36,215 bases of DNA. It comes from Microcaldota archaeon. Lineage in GTDB: Archaea; Micrarchaeota; Micrarchaeia; Micrarchaeales; Micrarchaeaceae. The translations under genes and the position numbers were made by a program. Numbering within the stretch: position 1 is the first letter of the stretch; every line of letters begins with the position of its first letter. Shown one piece after another: positions 15,212-23,965 of the stretch. The stretch is taken from positions 1 to 36,215 of the forward strand of contig JAKBRD010000005.1 in the NCBI GenBank assembly GCA_021834865.1, in the 5' to 3' direction. The notes under the pieces are model-generated. The model was not told where the DNA came from, searched no databases, and saw only the letters and a list, made by a program, of their open reading frames with translations.

Positions 15212-16498
15212 ATGCGAAGCGCTGCACTTTTGCTGTTTGCAATAGCTTTTGCAATGATGATTGGCTATTCCAACGCATCTAGCACAAGCATAACGTGCGC
15301 GCTTACGGGCCAGACCGTTCCTGTATCGCAAGCCGGTGTCTGCATAGAAAGCGCGATACCTCTTGCCGTAATCGGCCTTCTTGTCTCATTTGCAATGGTT
15401 GCAGTAGCTTTCATGTTTGGCAACGTTTTCAATCTTCCATCGCTTAAGAACTGGTATAAAGGCGAGCTCTGGGAAACAACTAAATCCATAATAATCGTAG
15501 CGCTGATTTTTGGGGTACTTATAATACTAGGCGCCTTGGCCCTAGGCCTTACAGGCAGCAGCATACCTGTTTCATATATACCTGGATCGCAGTCCGGAAT
15601 AACCGCCGCAGTAGGGGATAACCTAAACGCGCTATATTCTTCGGTGCTGACGAGCTATGTTGTCCCTGGCATGCAGCTGGCAAACGAATCCTACTACAGC
15701 TTGGAAGGCCTGGCCACAGGAATTGGCGACTTGAAAAAGTCTTCTATAAACGAATGGATACCAATACCAATACCATTCGTAGGCTCTTTGCAGTTTGGTT
15801 TGTCTTCTACGCTGCTTTCAAGTTCGGTAATCGAGTCTGATACTGCAGCTCCAGGATTCTCTTTCATAAAGGACATAATAACCATAGTTCTGATTCCGGT
15901 TTACATAGTTTTCAGCGTGCTCAGCGTTGACCTTTATTCAATAGTGATCGCAGGATTGACGCTGTTCATACCTATCGGCATAGTGTTTAGGGCTTTTCCC
16001 TTCCTGAGGGGCCTTGGCGGCTCATTCATAGCCATAGGCATAGCGATAGCGCTCGTATTTCCTGCCCTATTGGTAATGTTCAACCTTCCGATACAAAACT
16101 TCATACTGCCACTGATATTCAGCCCAAACTATCCGTATGCTCCTGCGCAGTCCTGCAGCTACCTGACTTTCAACTTTTTCGAGGATATAGCCTGCGGCCC
16201 AGCCAGCTTGGCTTTTACAATTTCTTCCAGTTATTTAATAGCTGTGCAAACATCTAACCCTGCATATATTAGCGCATTCAGCAATGGGCAGAATGATGCA
16301 TTGGATACATTGTTTAACAAGGCCGGAGGTTCTGTATACCCGGCAATAAACTTCATAGACTCAGAAACTTACGGAGTTTTGCTTCAATTCATACTCTTCA
16401 TATTTGACATAGTCATAACGATAGTGATTGCGGGAGCCCTGGCCCAGATGCTAGGCGGAAAGCTCAGCCTCGGAGTGGGCAAATTTAAGATAGCGTGA
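15212..16498 (+). CDS. VirB6/TrbL/CedA-like polytopic membrane protein, paralogue 1
   Basis: 428 residues: signal peptide (to about residue 22, ending SNA), an outside segment with Cys pairs, then about seven membrane helices. It has two features shared with the five following proteins. Motif 1 is after the second helix: K-x-W-Y-K-G-E-L-W-E-T, a charged cytoplasmic turn with a conserved Glu. Motif 2 is IVFRAFPFLRGLGGSFIAIG (Arg codon at 15989), then a hydrophobic helix with a conserved Pro (FPALLV). A large outside loop carries cysteines near SCSYLTFNFFEDIACG. Topology, tandem organisation and an adjoining VirB4-like ATPase suggest an inner-membrane channel subunit of a type IV secretion-like machine. 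The family name is inferred. The stop overlaps the next start region by 4 nt (GTGA). Confidence 0.6.
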   Translation: MRSAALLLFAIAFAMMIGYSNASSTSITCALTGQTVPVSQAGVCIESAIPLAVIGLLVSFAMVAVAFMFGNVFNLPSLKNWYKGELWETTKSIIIVALIFGVLIILGALALGLTGSSIPVSYIPGSQSGITAAVGDNLNALYSSVLTSYVVPGMQLANESYYSLEGLATGIGDLKKSSINEWIPIPIPFVGSLQFGLSSTLLSSSVIESDTAAPGFSFIKDIITIVLIPVYIVFSVLSVDLYSIVIAGLTLFIPIGIVFRAFPFLRGLGGSFIAIGIAIALVFPALLVMFNLPIQNFILPLIFSPNYPYAPAQSCSYLTFNFFEDIACGPASLAFTISSSYLIAVQTSNPAYISAFSNGQNDALDTLFNKAGGSVYPAINFIDSETYGVLLQFILFIFDIVITIVIAGALAQMLGGKLSLGVGKFKIA

Positions 16499-16503
16499 TT
16501 ATA

Positions 16504-17697
16504 ATGTTTATGTTAGCTGCTGCGACGACTGGAATAAACTACTGTCAGCTCTTTGGAGGCCCGGCCTCTCCCTACATAAGCGGCTGGCTCCCTCTAATGT
16601 ATCTGGTTATAGCGCTAGGTTTCCTGATTGTGGCGGTACTATACATGGTCAGCAGGCTTATGCCGCCTTCGGTAAGCAGCAGGCTCAGGGAGGTGACCAA
16701 ATCGGAGATTACCCAGATATTCCTAGGCGTATTCATAATACTAATACTTCTTTCCATGACGACAGCTGCATGCAATCTGTCAAGCAGCCTCGGTTCCCAG
16801 GTGCTGGCAAGCGCAGGAGTCTCAAACTCCAACGGGCTTAGCCCGTTCCAGTATGCCGATTACTATATAGGAACCCTGGCGCTAAACCACGGCATAAACC
16901 TGCTTGGATACATATACTCTACGTCAATAGGTTATGCAATAGAAGCAAGGGTAATAACCGTACTTTCCAAGGATCTGGGTTTCTCCACTGCTGGAGATGG
17001 GGCGCTTTCCTACGGCATAGTTTACGATCATGACCTTGGAGCGCTATATGGGGCCCTTTCAGATGTTTACTTCGACGCCCTGTCGCCAATACTGATAATA
17101 ACCATAGGCATGCTTTACCTGCAATACCTGGCTTTGCCGATTTTGGAATATACTGCGTTCACCGTAATACTGCCGGTTGCAATACTTATAAGGCTTATAC
17201 CTTATGGCGGCAACGGCCTAAAATCCGCATCCAACGCAATACTTGCAATAGCGATAGCGGCCTATATAATATACCCTCTTATGATTGCATTCGATAGCTA
17301 TATGGTCTACTGGATATACAGCCCTGCGCTGAATCCGGCATACGGGTGCACCAATTGCCTGAGCACCGCATACACGCTGCCAAGCCTTCCTTCTTCGTCC
17401 TTCCTAAGCACCAACGTGACGAGCAGCAGCAATTCAGACTTAGGTGCGGTAACCGGTGCGCTAGGCATATCTGCGCCAGCAGTAAACAACGTCCTTTCAT
17501 CGTCGTTCTATTCTTCGCTTACAATAAATCCAGAGCCTACTGCGGCTTACGTAACGCAGCAGATGTCAGAGTTCATATTCGTAGCAGTATTCCTTTTCGG
17601 ACTAAACCTTGCAGTGACCCTTGGCTTCGCCATGGGGCTTGCGAGAGGGCTTAATGCTGGCATAGAAGGGCCTGCATCATTCTGGGAGAGCTTATGA
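16504..17697 (+). CDS. VirB6/TrbL/CedA-like polytopic membrane protein, paralogue 2
   Basis: 397 residues from ATG 16504; GTG 16495 is in frame, but its GTGAT looks like the ribosome binding site. About seven membrane helices and no clear cleavable signal peptide. This is the most divergent of the six. Motif 1 is RLREVTKSEITQIFLGV (conserved Glu kept). Motif 2 is degenerate: ILIRLIPYGGNGLKSA (Arg codon at 17191) keeps R-x-x-P and a glycine but lacks the second Arg-x-x-Gly-Gly, and is followed by AAYIIYPLMIAF with the conserved Pro-Leu. A Ser/Asn-rich outside loop at about 290-330 has a CTNC. Its ATGATG junction with the next gene implies coupled translation. Role inferred as a channel subunit. 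Confidence 0.58.
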   Translation: MFMLAAATTGINYCQLFGGPASPYISGWLPLMYLVIALGFLIVAVLYMVSRLMPPSVSSRLREVTKSEITQIFLGVFIILILLSMTTAACNLSSSLGSQVLASAGVSNSNGLSPFQYADYYIGTLALNHGINLLGYIYSTSIGYAIEARVITVLSKDLGFSTAGDGALSYGIVYDHDLGALYGALSDVYFDALSPILIITIGMLYLQYLALPILEYTAFTVILPVAILIRLIPYGGNGLKSASNAILAIAIAAYIIYPLMIAFDSYMVYWIYSPALNPAYGCTNCLSTAYTLPSLPSSSFLSTNVTSSSNSDLGAVTGALGISAPAVNNVLSSSFYSSLTINPEPTAAYVTQQMSEFIFVAVFLFGLNLAVTLGFAMGLARGLNAGIEGPASFWESL

Positions 17698-19193
17698 TGG
17701 ATTTGTCACTATTGTTGCCGCTTCTGCAAATAACTAGCTACAGCTCCATATCTACTGAAATGTTTCCAATAATAGCGATAGCGATTTTCATAGACGCTGC
17801 TATAGTCGCTTTGTGGTATTTTGCCGGAGCTGTGCTGAACAACAACAAGGTAAAATCCACTGCCATGGGCGAATTCTACCAGGTCTTCGGCACTGCGCTA
17901 TTGGTCGCAGTCCTTGCGGGCATACTTGTAATCTTCGCAAATACTTTCTATTCAGCCACTTCATCTACGTCGCTTATGTCGCCATCTGCAATATTCAACA
18001 TGTGCAAAGGCATAAACTCCACTTCAATGCTTACGCTTTTGAATTCGTCGCTGTCGCCTACCCATTCATCCCTGCTTTATTCTTCCAGCGCCAGCGGCTT
18101 TCCGGGCTTATGCGCCTTGGTAAAGCAAAGCAGCAAGGAAACGTTTACCGAGAAAGCGGATTATCCACTTGCCGCTACCGGGGTAATAATAGCGAATGTT
18201 ACAAATCAGACCGCATCAGGGCTTAATTCATTCTTCATATTCGATTCTTACATTGGCTTCCTGGAAAAGCTGGCTCCTTCATTCAACATATGCATAGGGT
18301 ATCCCCCTACGCCTATAGTAGCCGACTGCGTGCTTCCGATGCCAGATCCTCCTTTGGTTCTGATACATTATGCCATTTACCCATTTGCAGGATACTCGCT
18401 TATATACAAATCATTGGCTGCCTTAGGTGATCTACTTACTGGGGCGCTTGAATCTTTCATAGCGCAGTTGACGCTTCTTTCCATATTCCTATATGCATGG
18501 CCATATCTCCTGTTTGTCGGAATAATACTCAGGGCAACTCCTTTCACAAGAAAAATAGGCGGTCTGCTGCTTGCGATAGCCGTGGCAGGTGTTATATTCT
18601 TCCCTCTTATATATTCAATAGAGTACCTTTCGCTTGGGAACGGCCTCGGCCAAATGATGGGATACGTTCCCCCATCAAATTCTTTAAATATCATCACTCC
18701 GGGTTCGTATTCCGCAAATGACGTAGGCAAATATTATGGATTCGGAAATATATTCACGAACAGCACATACTTTATCCCAAACAGCACTGACAAGCCTTAC
18801 GTAACAAATTTCTACGTGATGCCAAACATAAGCGCAATAGCAAACTACAGCGGCTGCTGGCCGCACAATGGCGACCTTTTCGAGACGGAGCAGGCAGACA
18901 CGCAGGACCTTTTGGTGCCATATGCAAACGGTGGCGTAATATTCAGTTCCATAATAGCGTTGGCAGACCATAATCCGACTCCTCCAACCGGCACGCTTGG
19001 AATTACATATTCCTGCAGCAGGTCGCAGGCGCTAAACACCAACTACCTTATAGTAAGGTCTTACGGAGTGTTCGGCATAAGCGCTTACTTCCTTCCGATA
19101 ATAAACATAATAATAGTTCTGACTGCAATAATTGGCATTTCAGGCCTGCTTGGCGGTGACACTTCGCTTGCGGGCTTGTCGAGGTTGGTATGA
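17694..19193 (+). CDS. VirB6/TrbL/CedA-like polytopic membrane protein, paralogue 3
   Basis: 499 residues, about six to seven membrane helices, with larger outside loops than its relatives. Motif 1: NNNKVKSTAMGEFYQVFG. Motif 2: GIILRATPFTRKIGGLLLAIA (Arg codon at 18531), followed by VIFFPLIYSIEY. A long outside region (about residues 335-450) has several cysteines and NxS/T sites (NSTYF, NSTDK, NISAIANYS), so it probably carries a folded, possibly glycosylated surface domain. It starts in an ATGATG overlap with the previous stop (17694 or 17697) and ends in the same way, so all these genes are translationally coupled. No enzyme motif seen. Confidence 0.6.
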   Translation: MMDLSLLLPLLQITSYSSISTEMFPIIAIAIFIDAAIVALWYFAGAVLNNNKVKSTAMGEFYQVFGTALLVAVLAGILVIFANTFYSATSSTSLMSPSAIFNMCKGINSTSMLTLLNSSLSPTHSSLLYSSSASGFPGLCALVKQSSKETFTEKADYPLAATGVIIANVTNQTASGLNSFFIFDSYIGFLEKLAPSFNICIGYPPTPIVADCVLPMPDPPLVLIHYAIYPFAGYSLIYKSLAALGDLLTGALESFIAQLTLLSIFLYAWPYLLFVGIILRATPFTRKIGGLLLAIAVAGVIFFPLIYSIEYLSLGNGLGQMMGYVPPSNSLNIITPGSYSANDVGKYYGFGNIFTNSTYFIPNSTDKPYVTNFYVMPNISAIANYSGCWPHNGDLFETEQADTQDLLVPYANGGVIFSSIIALADHNPTPPTGTLGITYSCSRSQALNTNYLIVRSYGVFGISAYFLPIINIIIVLTAIIGISGLLGGDTSLAGLSRLV

Positions 19194-20326
19194 TGGCATC
19201 TGGAAAATTTGGCGCTGTTGCAAAAGTCATGCCAGTATTGGCATTGCTTATAATCGCAGTAGCGCTGCTTCCATCATTAGCCCACGCCTCTAGCTATTAT
19301 TCAGGGGAGGCCTCAAGTTTCTGCGTAGGAACAAAGAATGCTGCAGGGGCTGTGACGTCTAATGGAATAATACCATCATCCACAGAAATAACTTCTGGGA
19401 ACGCGCTTTCCAGCGGAGTTTTCACTATATCAATATCTATAATCGGGCTCATATTCGCCATAGTCGGCATGGCTTGGGCTATAGGATACGCACTTGGAAT
19501 AAACCTTCTTGTCAATTTTTCAAAAACGGAGATGGGCGAAATAGCTATATCGCTCATAATACTGCTGGTCCTGCTTGGCTCAATGGCTGCCATAACTGGC
19601 GGCACCTCTCCCGGAAGGATATTCTCCAACTACAATTTCTATGGGATTTTCAGCAGCGACTGCAATACTATGGTGCTCACTGCGCTCAATACAACTTCGG
19701 ATTTCAGGTCGCTTACCATAATACAGGACTATTACAGCATAATTTCACATACAAAAGTGGATCTGGCGCCAAACTATTTTGGTTACACTTTCTACCCATA
19801 TGTTGGGCTTACGGTAGTCAACCAGATAATAAAAATGATGATGGAATTCATCGGCGTAATAATAGGCTTGTTTTTCGGGCTCTCAGTTTTCCTGGCTATA
19901 ATATACGGCCTATTCCCAATATTTCTCTATGTTGGAATCGTATTAAGGACGATACCTTGGACGCGTGCTGCAGGCGGGGCCTTCATAGGGCTTTTTATCG
20001 GCTTTTACATACTGCTTCCGCTTCTTCTCGGCTTTGCCACGAGCGTGTCCTTCTCTACGATTTCAGTCAGCGCTTTCGACAGCTCAATATTCAGCATCTC
20101 GACTTCAGCTTTAACAAACCCGCTTGGGAGCCTTTTAACCTTGGTTAATTTTACAAGCGGAAACATACTAATCAGTTTTATAGAGGGCGTAGTGGCGCCC
20201 TGCATATATGTAATAATAGGAGTTGTAATATCGATAATACTCTCGCTTGACTTCGCCGAGACTATGGGCGATTATCTGGGAGCGCCCAGCCTGTCAAGCA
20301 GCAAAGCGCTAAAGGGCCTGGTGTGA
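19190..20326 (+). CDS. VirB6/TrbL/CedA-like polytopic membrane protein, paralogue 4
   Basis: 378 residues: signal peptide ending near AHASS (about residue 34), then about seven membrane helices. Motif 1: NFSKTEMGEIAISLI. Motif 2: YVGIVLRTIPWTRAAGGAFIG (Arg codon at 19946), followed by FYILLPLLLGF. The outside loop has a single cysteine after SSD in addition to one near the N-terminus, which could pair. The C-terminal cytoplasmic end (DFAETMGDYLGAP) resembles the ends of paralogues 5 and 6 in a short polar GxxL-type tail. It overlaps neighbouring genes on both sides. Same inferred role as the others; the motif 2 match is among the clearest. Confidence 0.6.
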   Translation: MMASGKFGAVAKVMPVLALLIIAVALLPSLAHASSYYSGEASSFCVGTKNAAGAVTSNGIIPSSTEITSGNALSSGVFTISISIIGLIFAIVGMAWAIGYALGINLLVNFSKTEMGEIAISLIILLVLLGSMAAITGGTSPGRIFSNYNFYGIFSSDCNTMVLTALNTTSDFRSLTIIQDYYSIISHTKVDLAPNYFGYTFYPYVGLTVVNQIIKMMMEFIGVIIGLFFGLSVFLAIIYGLFPIFLYVGIVLRTIPWTRAAGGAFIGLFIGFYILLPLLLGFATSVSFSTISVSAFDSSIFSISTSALTNPLGSLLTLVNFTSGNILISFIEGVVAPCIYVIIGVVISIILSLDFAETMGDYLGAPSLSSSKALKGLV

Positions 20327-20328
20327 CA

Positions 20329-21438
20329 ATGAAAATCTTTATGCTTGCGGCCATTGTGCTCATTTTGGCAGCGCTAGCTCCGCTTTCCGTGGCTTCTGGG
20401 ACCGGTTCCGGGGCTCTTGCCCAGAACGGCCTTCAGACATACTTCTTATCGCATTCAGAAATATTGGGCCAGATAAAAGCATTTCCAATAGTGCTCACCA
20501 GCGTAACTCCCCCAGTAGTCAGCATGAGCCTTGCTATAATAGTGGTACTTGTAGTGATAACAATCTCTGCATTTATCTACATAATAGCTAGCGTGATTAA
20601 CAGTTCCAATGCGAAAAACTGGGCCAAGATACAAATATACGAAGCGCTGCTTTCCATAGTGCTGCTGCTTATATTCCTGGGGCTTTTCTACATATTCCTG
20701 ATAAATCCTTCAACATACTACGGTTCAGTCGGGTTGCTCCCTAAAGTATGCAATAACTCTACCATAAACACGTTATTCAACCTGTCTGCATGCGACATAG
20801 GAACGTTCTCAAACACCGCGCTAGGGTATTTTGATCTTGTTTCCGTAATAGGCTTAGCCGCTGGCTCATCCCCGGGCCTAACATTCGGCTTTCATCCACT
20901 TGAAGGCTTCGGAATATCTACCGAGCTTACAAGCGTCATGCCTGACGGTCTCGAAGGCATGCTTGGAACCGGAATGTCTGCACTTATATTCTTCCTTGTG
21001 CTAAACAACCTGCAGCTAATATTGATATCGGGCTCAATACTATTCCTTACATTTTTTATAACTCTTGGGGTATTTGCAAGGCTCTTTGGCATAACGAGGA
21101 CATTCGGCGGCGCGATGATCGCATTCGGCTTGGGCTTAGGCGTAATATATCCTCTTCTGATAAGCATAACATACGGATTCATAAATGTAAATATGATATC
21201 CGCAAGCGCTGCCTTATCACTCCTGCCAACAGCAATAACTGACTTCGTGACGTTCGCTTACGGCAGCATCTTGCCCCTCCTTCCATCAAATCTCATACTC
21301 GGGCTGGGATATGTTATAGCCGGTTTGACATTCATACCGTTCATAAACTTCATAATACTTGATGCTTTCATAGTTGATTTTTCGAAGGCGATAGGGGAAA
21401 AGGTAAGCTTTATGGCTTTGCTTTCAAATTTCATATAG
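20329..21438 (+). CDS. VirB6/TrbL/CedA-like polytopic membrane protein, paralogue 5
   Basis: 369 residues from ATG 20329, with GGTG at 20320-20323 five bases upstream; GTG 20323 lies within that site. Signal peptide ending near SVASG, then about seven helices. Motif 1: SSNAKNWAKIQIYEALLSI. Motif 2: LGVFARLFGITRTFGGAMIAF (Arg codon at 21079), followed by GVIYPLLISI. An outside loop with two cysteines (KVCNN and SACDIG) and NxS/T sequons lies between. The last part (FINFIILDAFIVDFSKAIGEKVS) is a helix plus a polar end. Stop TAG at 21436-21438, which abuts the GGTG of the next gene. Confidence 0.6.
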   Translation: MKIFMLAAIVLILAALAPLSVASGTGSGALAQNGLQTYFLSHSEILGQIKAFPIVLTSVTPPVVSMSLAIIVVLVVITISAFIYIIASVINSSNAKNWAKIQIYEALLSIVLLLIFLGLFYIFLINPSTYYGSVGLLPKVCNNSTINTLFNLSACDIGTFSNTALGYFDLVSVIGLAAGSSPGLTFGFHPLEGFGISTELTSVMPDGLEGMLGTGMSALIFFLVLNNLQLILISGSILFLTFFITLGVFARLFGITRTFGGAMIAFGLGLGVIYPLLISITYGFINVNMISASAALSLLPTAITDFVTFAYGSILPLLPSNLILGLGYVIAGLTFIPFINFIILDAFIVDFSKAIGEKVSFMALLSNFI

Positions 21439-21447
21439 GTGCAAGCT

Positions 21448-23061
21448 TTGCAAAACGACAAAAGACTTATGATAGCCATATGCGCGCTAATTATAGCCGT
21501 TGCCCTGGCATATGCATCTTATCTCTACATGCCCAACTTAGGGCAGCAGCCACTGCATCAAAACTCGCTTGCAATGAGCCCGGCATCAAGGTACGCATAT
21601 GCGGTTTCTTCCGATTCCACTATAAGCACATTAAGCATACCTATAATGACGCAATACAGCGATTGCGACGTATGCGGTACAGAGGTAAAATGTCCAATAG
21701 GCGACTGCCATCTAACTCATTATGTTTGTAAAGGAGTAAGGACTTCATTATGCATAACGACTTCCACATCCACCTCTACTACATCAACAACAAAAACAAC
21801 GACAATACCTACAACTTCCATTCATACAACAACTTCTACATCTACAACTTCTACATCTACAACCTCCACATCAACCACAACAACGTCTACGACAACGACC
21901 GCCTTTTATTCGTGCGACGAATGCATTAACCCTGCGGTCGGAAGCACATGCCCGTCTAACTGCGGTTACCAAAGCAGCGGCCCTACCAACGGCTGCCCCA
22001 CCGGTTACATCGCTTGCACTAATTCTACACATCCGCATATAACCTGCGGCTTCCTTCCTCCGAAACTGGCGCAGAGCCTTGGCTCTAGCGAGCCATGGTA
22101 CTGCCCAATAAACCAGTCCCTGTATTTATCCTGGCAGAAAGACATACCAATTGCATTTATAGCCGTTATGATAGCCTTCCTTATAGCTGGAGGCATATTC
22201 ATGGTTGGTGCTGGGATTAAAAACAACAGGATACGCAACTTTGGGATAGGCGAGCTGTATGAAGCCGTAGCGAGTGCGATAATAGTCGCACTTTTCGTCT
22301 ACCTGGGCGCCGTGATATTCGGCCTCGTTCCTGGGGTTTTCGTCGGTGCGATAAATCCCTACGCTGCTTCTTTGCACCTTATAACTACAACGATAAATTC
22401 GGCTGAGAACGTATATTCTGGACTGTTCCACGCATACGACTACGACATGTATCTGAGCACCTTGACCGTAGACTTAAGCACTGCTTTAACGCCGAAGTTA
22501 AACCTTATTGGTACGGTAATAAACTACGCGCTTCTTCCGCTTGACATATACTTCATAGAGCCTGCAGCAGTCGTATCAAGCTTCATATACGACGGGATAC
22601 TTGCGCTGTACGCCGAATACTACTTAATAGTATTTTTTGCAGTAGCCGCAATCCCGGTTTTTCTTATACCTGGGGTAATATTGAGGGTCTTCCTGCCTAC
22701 CCGTTCGCTAGGCGGCATACTCATAGCGCTTGCCGTAGGGTTCTATTTCGTAATGCCGCTTCTATTCGCGGTCGCCTTCTATTTCACTGCGCCACATCTT
22801 GCTACGCAGATGAACAATGTTGCGTCTTTGCTCAACAGGTACAGCGTAGGCAAGGGTGCTGTCAATAATGCTGTTACGCCTACAAGCCCTCTGGTCTTGA
22901 CGCTGTCCGGCATAAACAGCTCATTGAACAGCTTCTGGCTGCTTATACTGTTCTATCCCGCACTAATAAGCGCAGTAACTTACGCTTTCGTCGTTCAGCT
23001 TGCAAATTTCATAGGAGGCTCAGCGCGCATGAGCAGCAGGGCGCGCGCCAAGTTCATATAA
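21448..23061 (+). CDS. VirB6/TrbL/CedA-like polytopic membrane protein, paralogue 6, with Ser/Thr stalk and Cys-rich ectodomain
   Basis: 537 residues from TTG 21448 (GGTG 21438-21441, six bases upstream; GTG 21439 overlaps it). An N-terminal anchor helix is followed by an outside domain of about 200 residues: a Cys cluster (DCDVCG, KCPIGDC), a 48-residue Ser/Thr stalk with a few Lys, Pro, Ile and His, then a second Cys-rich module (CDECI, CPSNCG, CPTG). The channel part follows: Motif 1 NNRIRNFGIGELYEAVAS and Motif 2 GVILRVFLPTRSLGGILIALA (Arg codon at 22684), then FYFVMPLLFAV. Compared with its paralogues it has gained a surface-exposed, probably O-glycosylated extension that could act as an adhesin or sensor at the mouth of the channel (inference). 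Confidence 0.62.
   Translation: MQNDKRLMIAICALIIAVALAYASYLYMPNLGQQPLHQNSLAMSPASRYAYAVSSDSTISTLSIPIMTQYSDCDVCGTEVKCPIGDCHLTHYVCKGVRTSLCITTSTSTSTTSTTKTTTIPTTSIHTTTSTSTTSTSTTSTSTTTTSTTTTAFYSCDECINPAVGSTCPSNCGYQSSGPTNGCPTGYIACTNSTHPHITCGFLPPKLAQSLGSSEPWYCPINQSLYLSWQKDIPIAFIAVMIAFLIAGGIFMVGAGIKNNRIRNFGIGELYEAVASAIIVALFVYLGAVIFGLVPGVFVGAINPYAASLHLITTTINSAENVYSGLFHAYDYDMYLSTLTVDLSTALTPKLNLIGTVINYALLPLDIYFIEPAAVVSSFIYDGILALYAEYYLIVFFAVAAIPVFLIPGVILRVFLPTRSLGGILIALAVGFYFVMPLLFAVAFYFTAPHLATQMNNVASLLNRYSVGKGAVNNAVTPTSPLVLTLSGINSSLNSFWLLILFYPALISAVTYAFVVQLANFIGGSARMSSRARAKFI
21757..21900 (+). repeat. Ser/Thr low-complexity stalk inside paralogue 6
   Basis: 48 codons, almost all Ser or Thr (ACN/TCN), in irregular TST/STT order, broken only by one Lys, one Pro, two Ile and one His. 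It has the same composition as the longer tract at 34061-34822. Confidence 0.85.
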
Positions 23062-23082
23062 TCGTGATAAATATGCGCGAGG

Positions 23083-23113
23083 TATATATAGGTAAATTTA
23101 TTAACCTTTAAAG
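23083..23113 (+). promoter_or_regulatory. Promoter region of the ATPase operon
   Basis: Successive TATA-like boxes TATATATA (23083-23090), AATTTATTA (23095-23103) and CTTTAAAG (23106-23113) lie before GTGATTC and ATG 23132. This 70-nt gap is the first real break after the six-gene run, so a second transcription unit probably begins here. Confidence 0.45.
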
Positions 23114-23131
23114 CAATATGGTAGTGATTCG

Positions 23132-23965
23132 ATGGCAAGTTACGTTGGGATGTTCGTAGGCTTAATTCTGGCATCTGCGGTGCTAATGGGCATAGTTATG
23201 TTTGTCCCTTCGCTGCTGCTTCCTTCATACATAAAGATAATATTGTTCCTAATCTCGCTAGTGCTGGACGCTATGGCGTTTAGCTCAAGGTATTATTCAT
23301 ACCTGATTGGGCCGCTGCTTAAACACAGAAAGAAGCATGTGATACTCAGCAACGAGAATCCGTATTGGCTTGCGCAGTCGGGGGACACGATACTGCGCAA
23401 AGCCGGGGAAAATTTTATAGCTACCGTCTACATATCCATACCCCTCTACAGGTCAGCCACGGAAATGGAGGACGATGAAAAGCTGGATTTCTCCCAGCAA
23501 ATAAGCAGGCTTGTAGGCCTCTCGAAGGATCCGGTGAGGTATACGTCAGAACTCTACGTCATGAACAAGGATTCATACATACAGAAGCTCAAGGAAAGGA
23601 TAACGATGACCGAAAACGACGAGGCCGAGCTCCAGTCCAAGGATGCGCCTAAGAACGAACTGGACAGGGTGCGCGGCAAGCTTGCAATGTGGCGCAACAT
23701 GCTGGACAGCATAGGGAAGGGATTTTCATTCGAGCTAAGCACTTATATGACCGTTTCCGCTACTGGTGCCAAGGAATATGAAGCATCAAGCCTGGCGCAG
23801 CAGAAGGCAAAGGAGCTTATGTCTGGAGTAGGCTCCATATTCGGAGTACCGCCGAGCATAATAACGGGCCCTGACCTGCTCAGGTTCGTAGAGCCGGAGT
23901 ACCTGCTGCCGATTTCAACTGTGACCGAGCAGATAAGCAAAAACATACAGGAACAGGTAATATAA
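23132..23965 (+). CDS. Membrane-anchored VirB3/VirB4 N-domain-like protein A
   Basis: 277 residues: two N-terminal membrane helices (about 5-29 and 33-52), a basic KHRKK boundary, then a cytoplasmic domain. The domain layout recalls a VirB3-like helical pair joined to the VirB4/TraC N-terminal domain: a strand-rich NFIATVYISIPLYRS, a helical region with long charged helices (about 105-185), FELSTYMTVSATGAKEYEASSLAQ, and a SIITGPDLLRFVEPEYLLP end. VirB4 N-domains typically have a tyrosine/valine strand followed by helix and a GxELLxLL motif near the end. The next gene has the same layout. The last base pairs with the next start (TAATG). The name is an inference; no residue-level match was computed. 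Confidence 0.5.
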   Translation: MASYVGMFVGLILASAVLMGIVMFVPSLLLPSYIKIILFLISLVLDAMAFSSRYYSYLIGPLLKHRKKHVILSNENPYWLAQSGDTILRKAGENFIATVYISIPLYRSATEMEDDEKLDFSQQISRLVGLSKDPVRYTSELYVMNKDSYIQKLKERITMTENDEAELQSKDAPKNELDRVRGKLAMWRNMLDSIGKGFSFELSTYMTVSATGAKEYEASSLAQQKAKELMSGVGSIFGVPPSIITGPDLLRFVEPEYLLPISTVTEQISKNIQEQVI

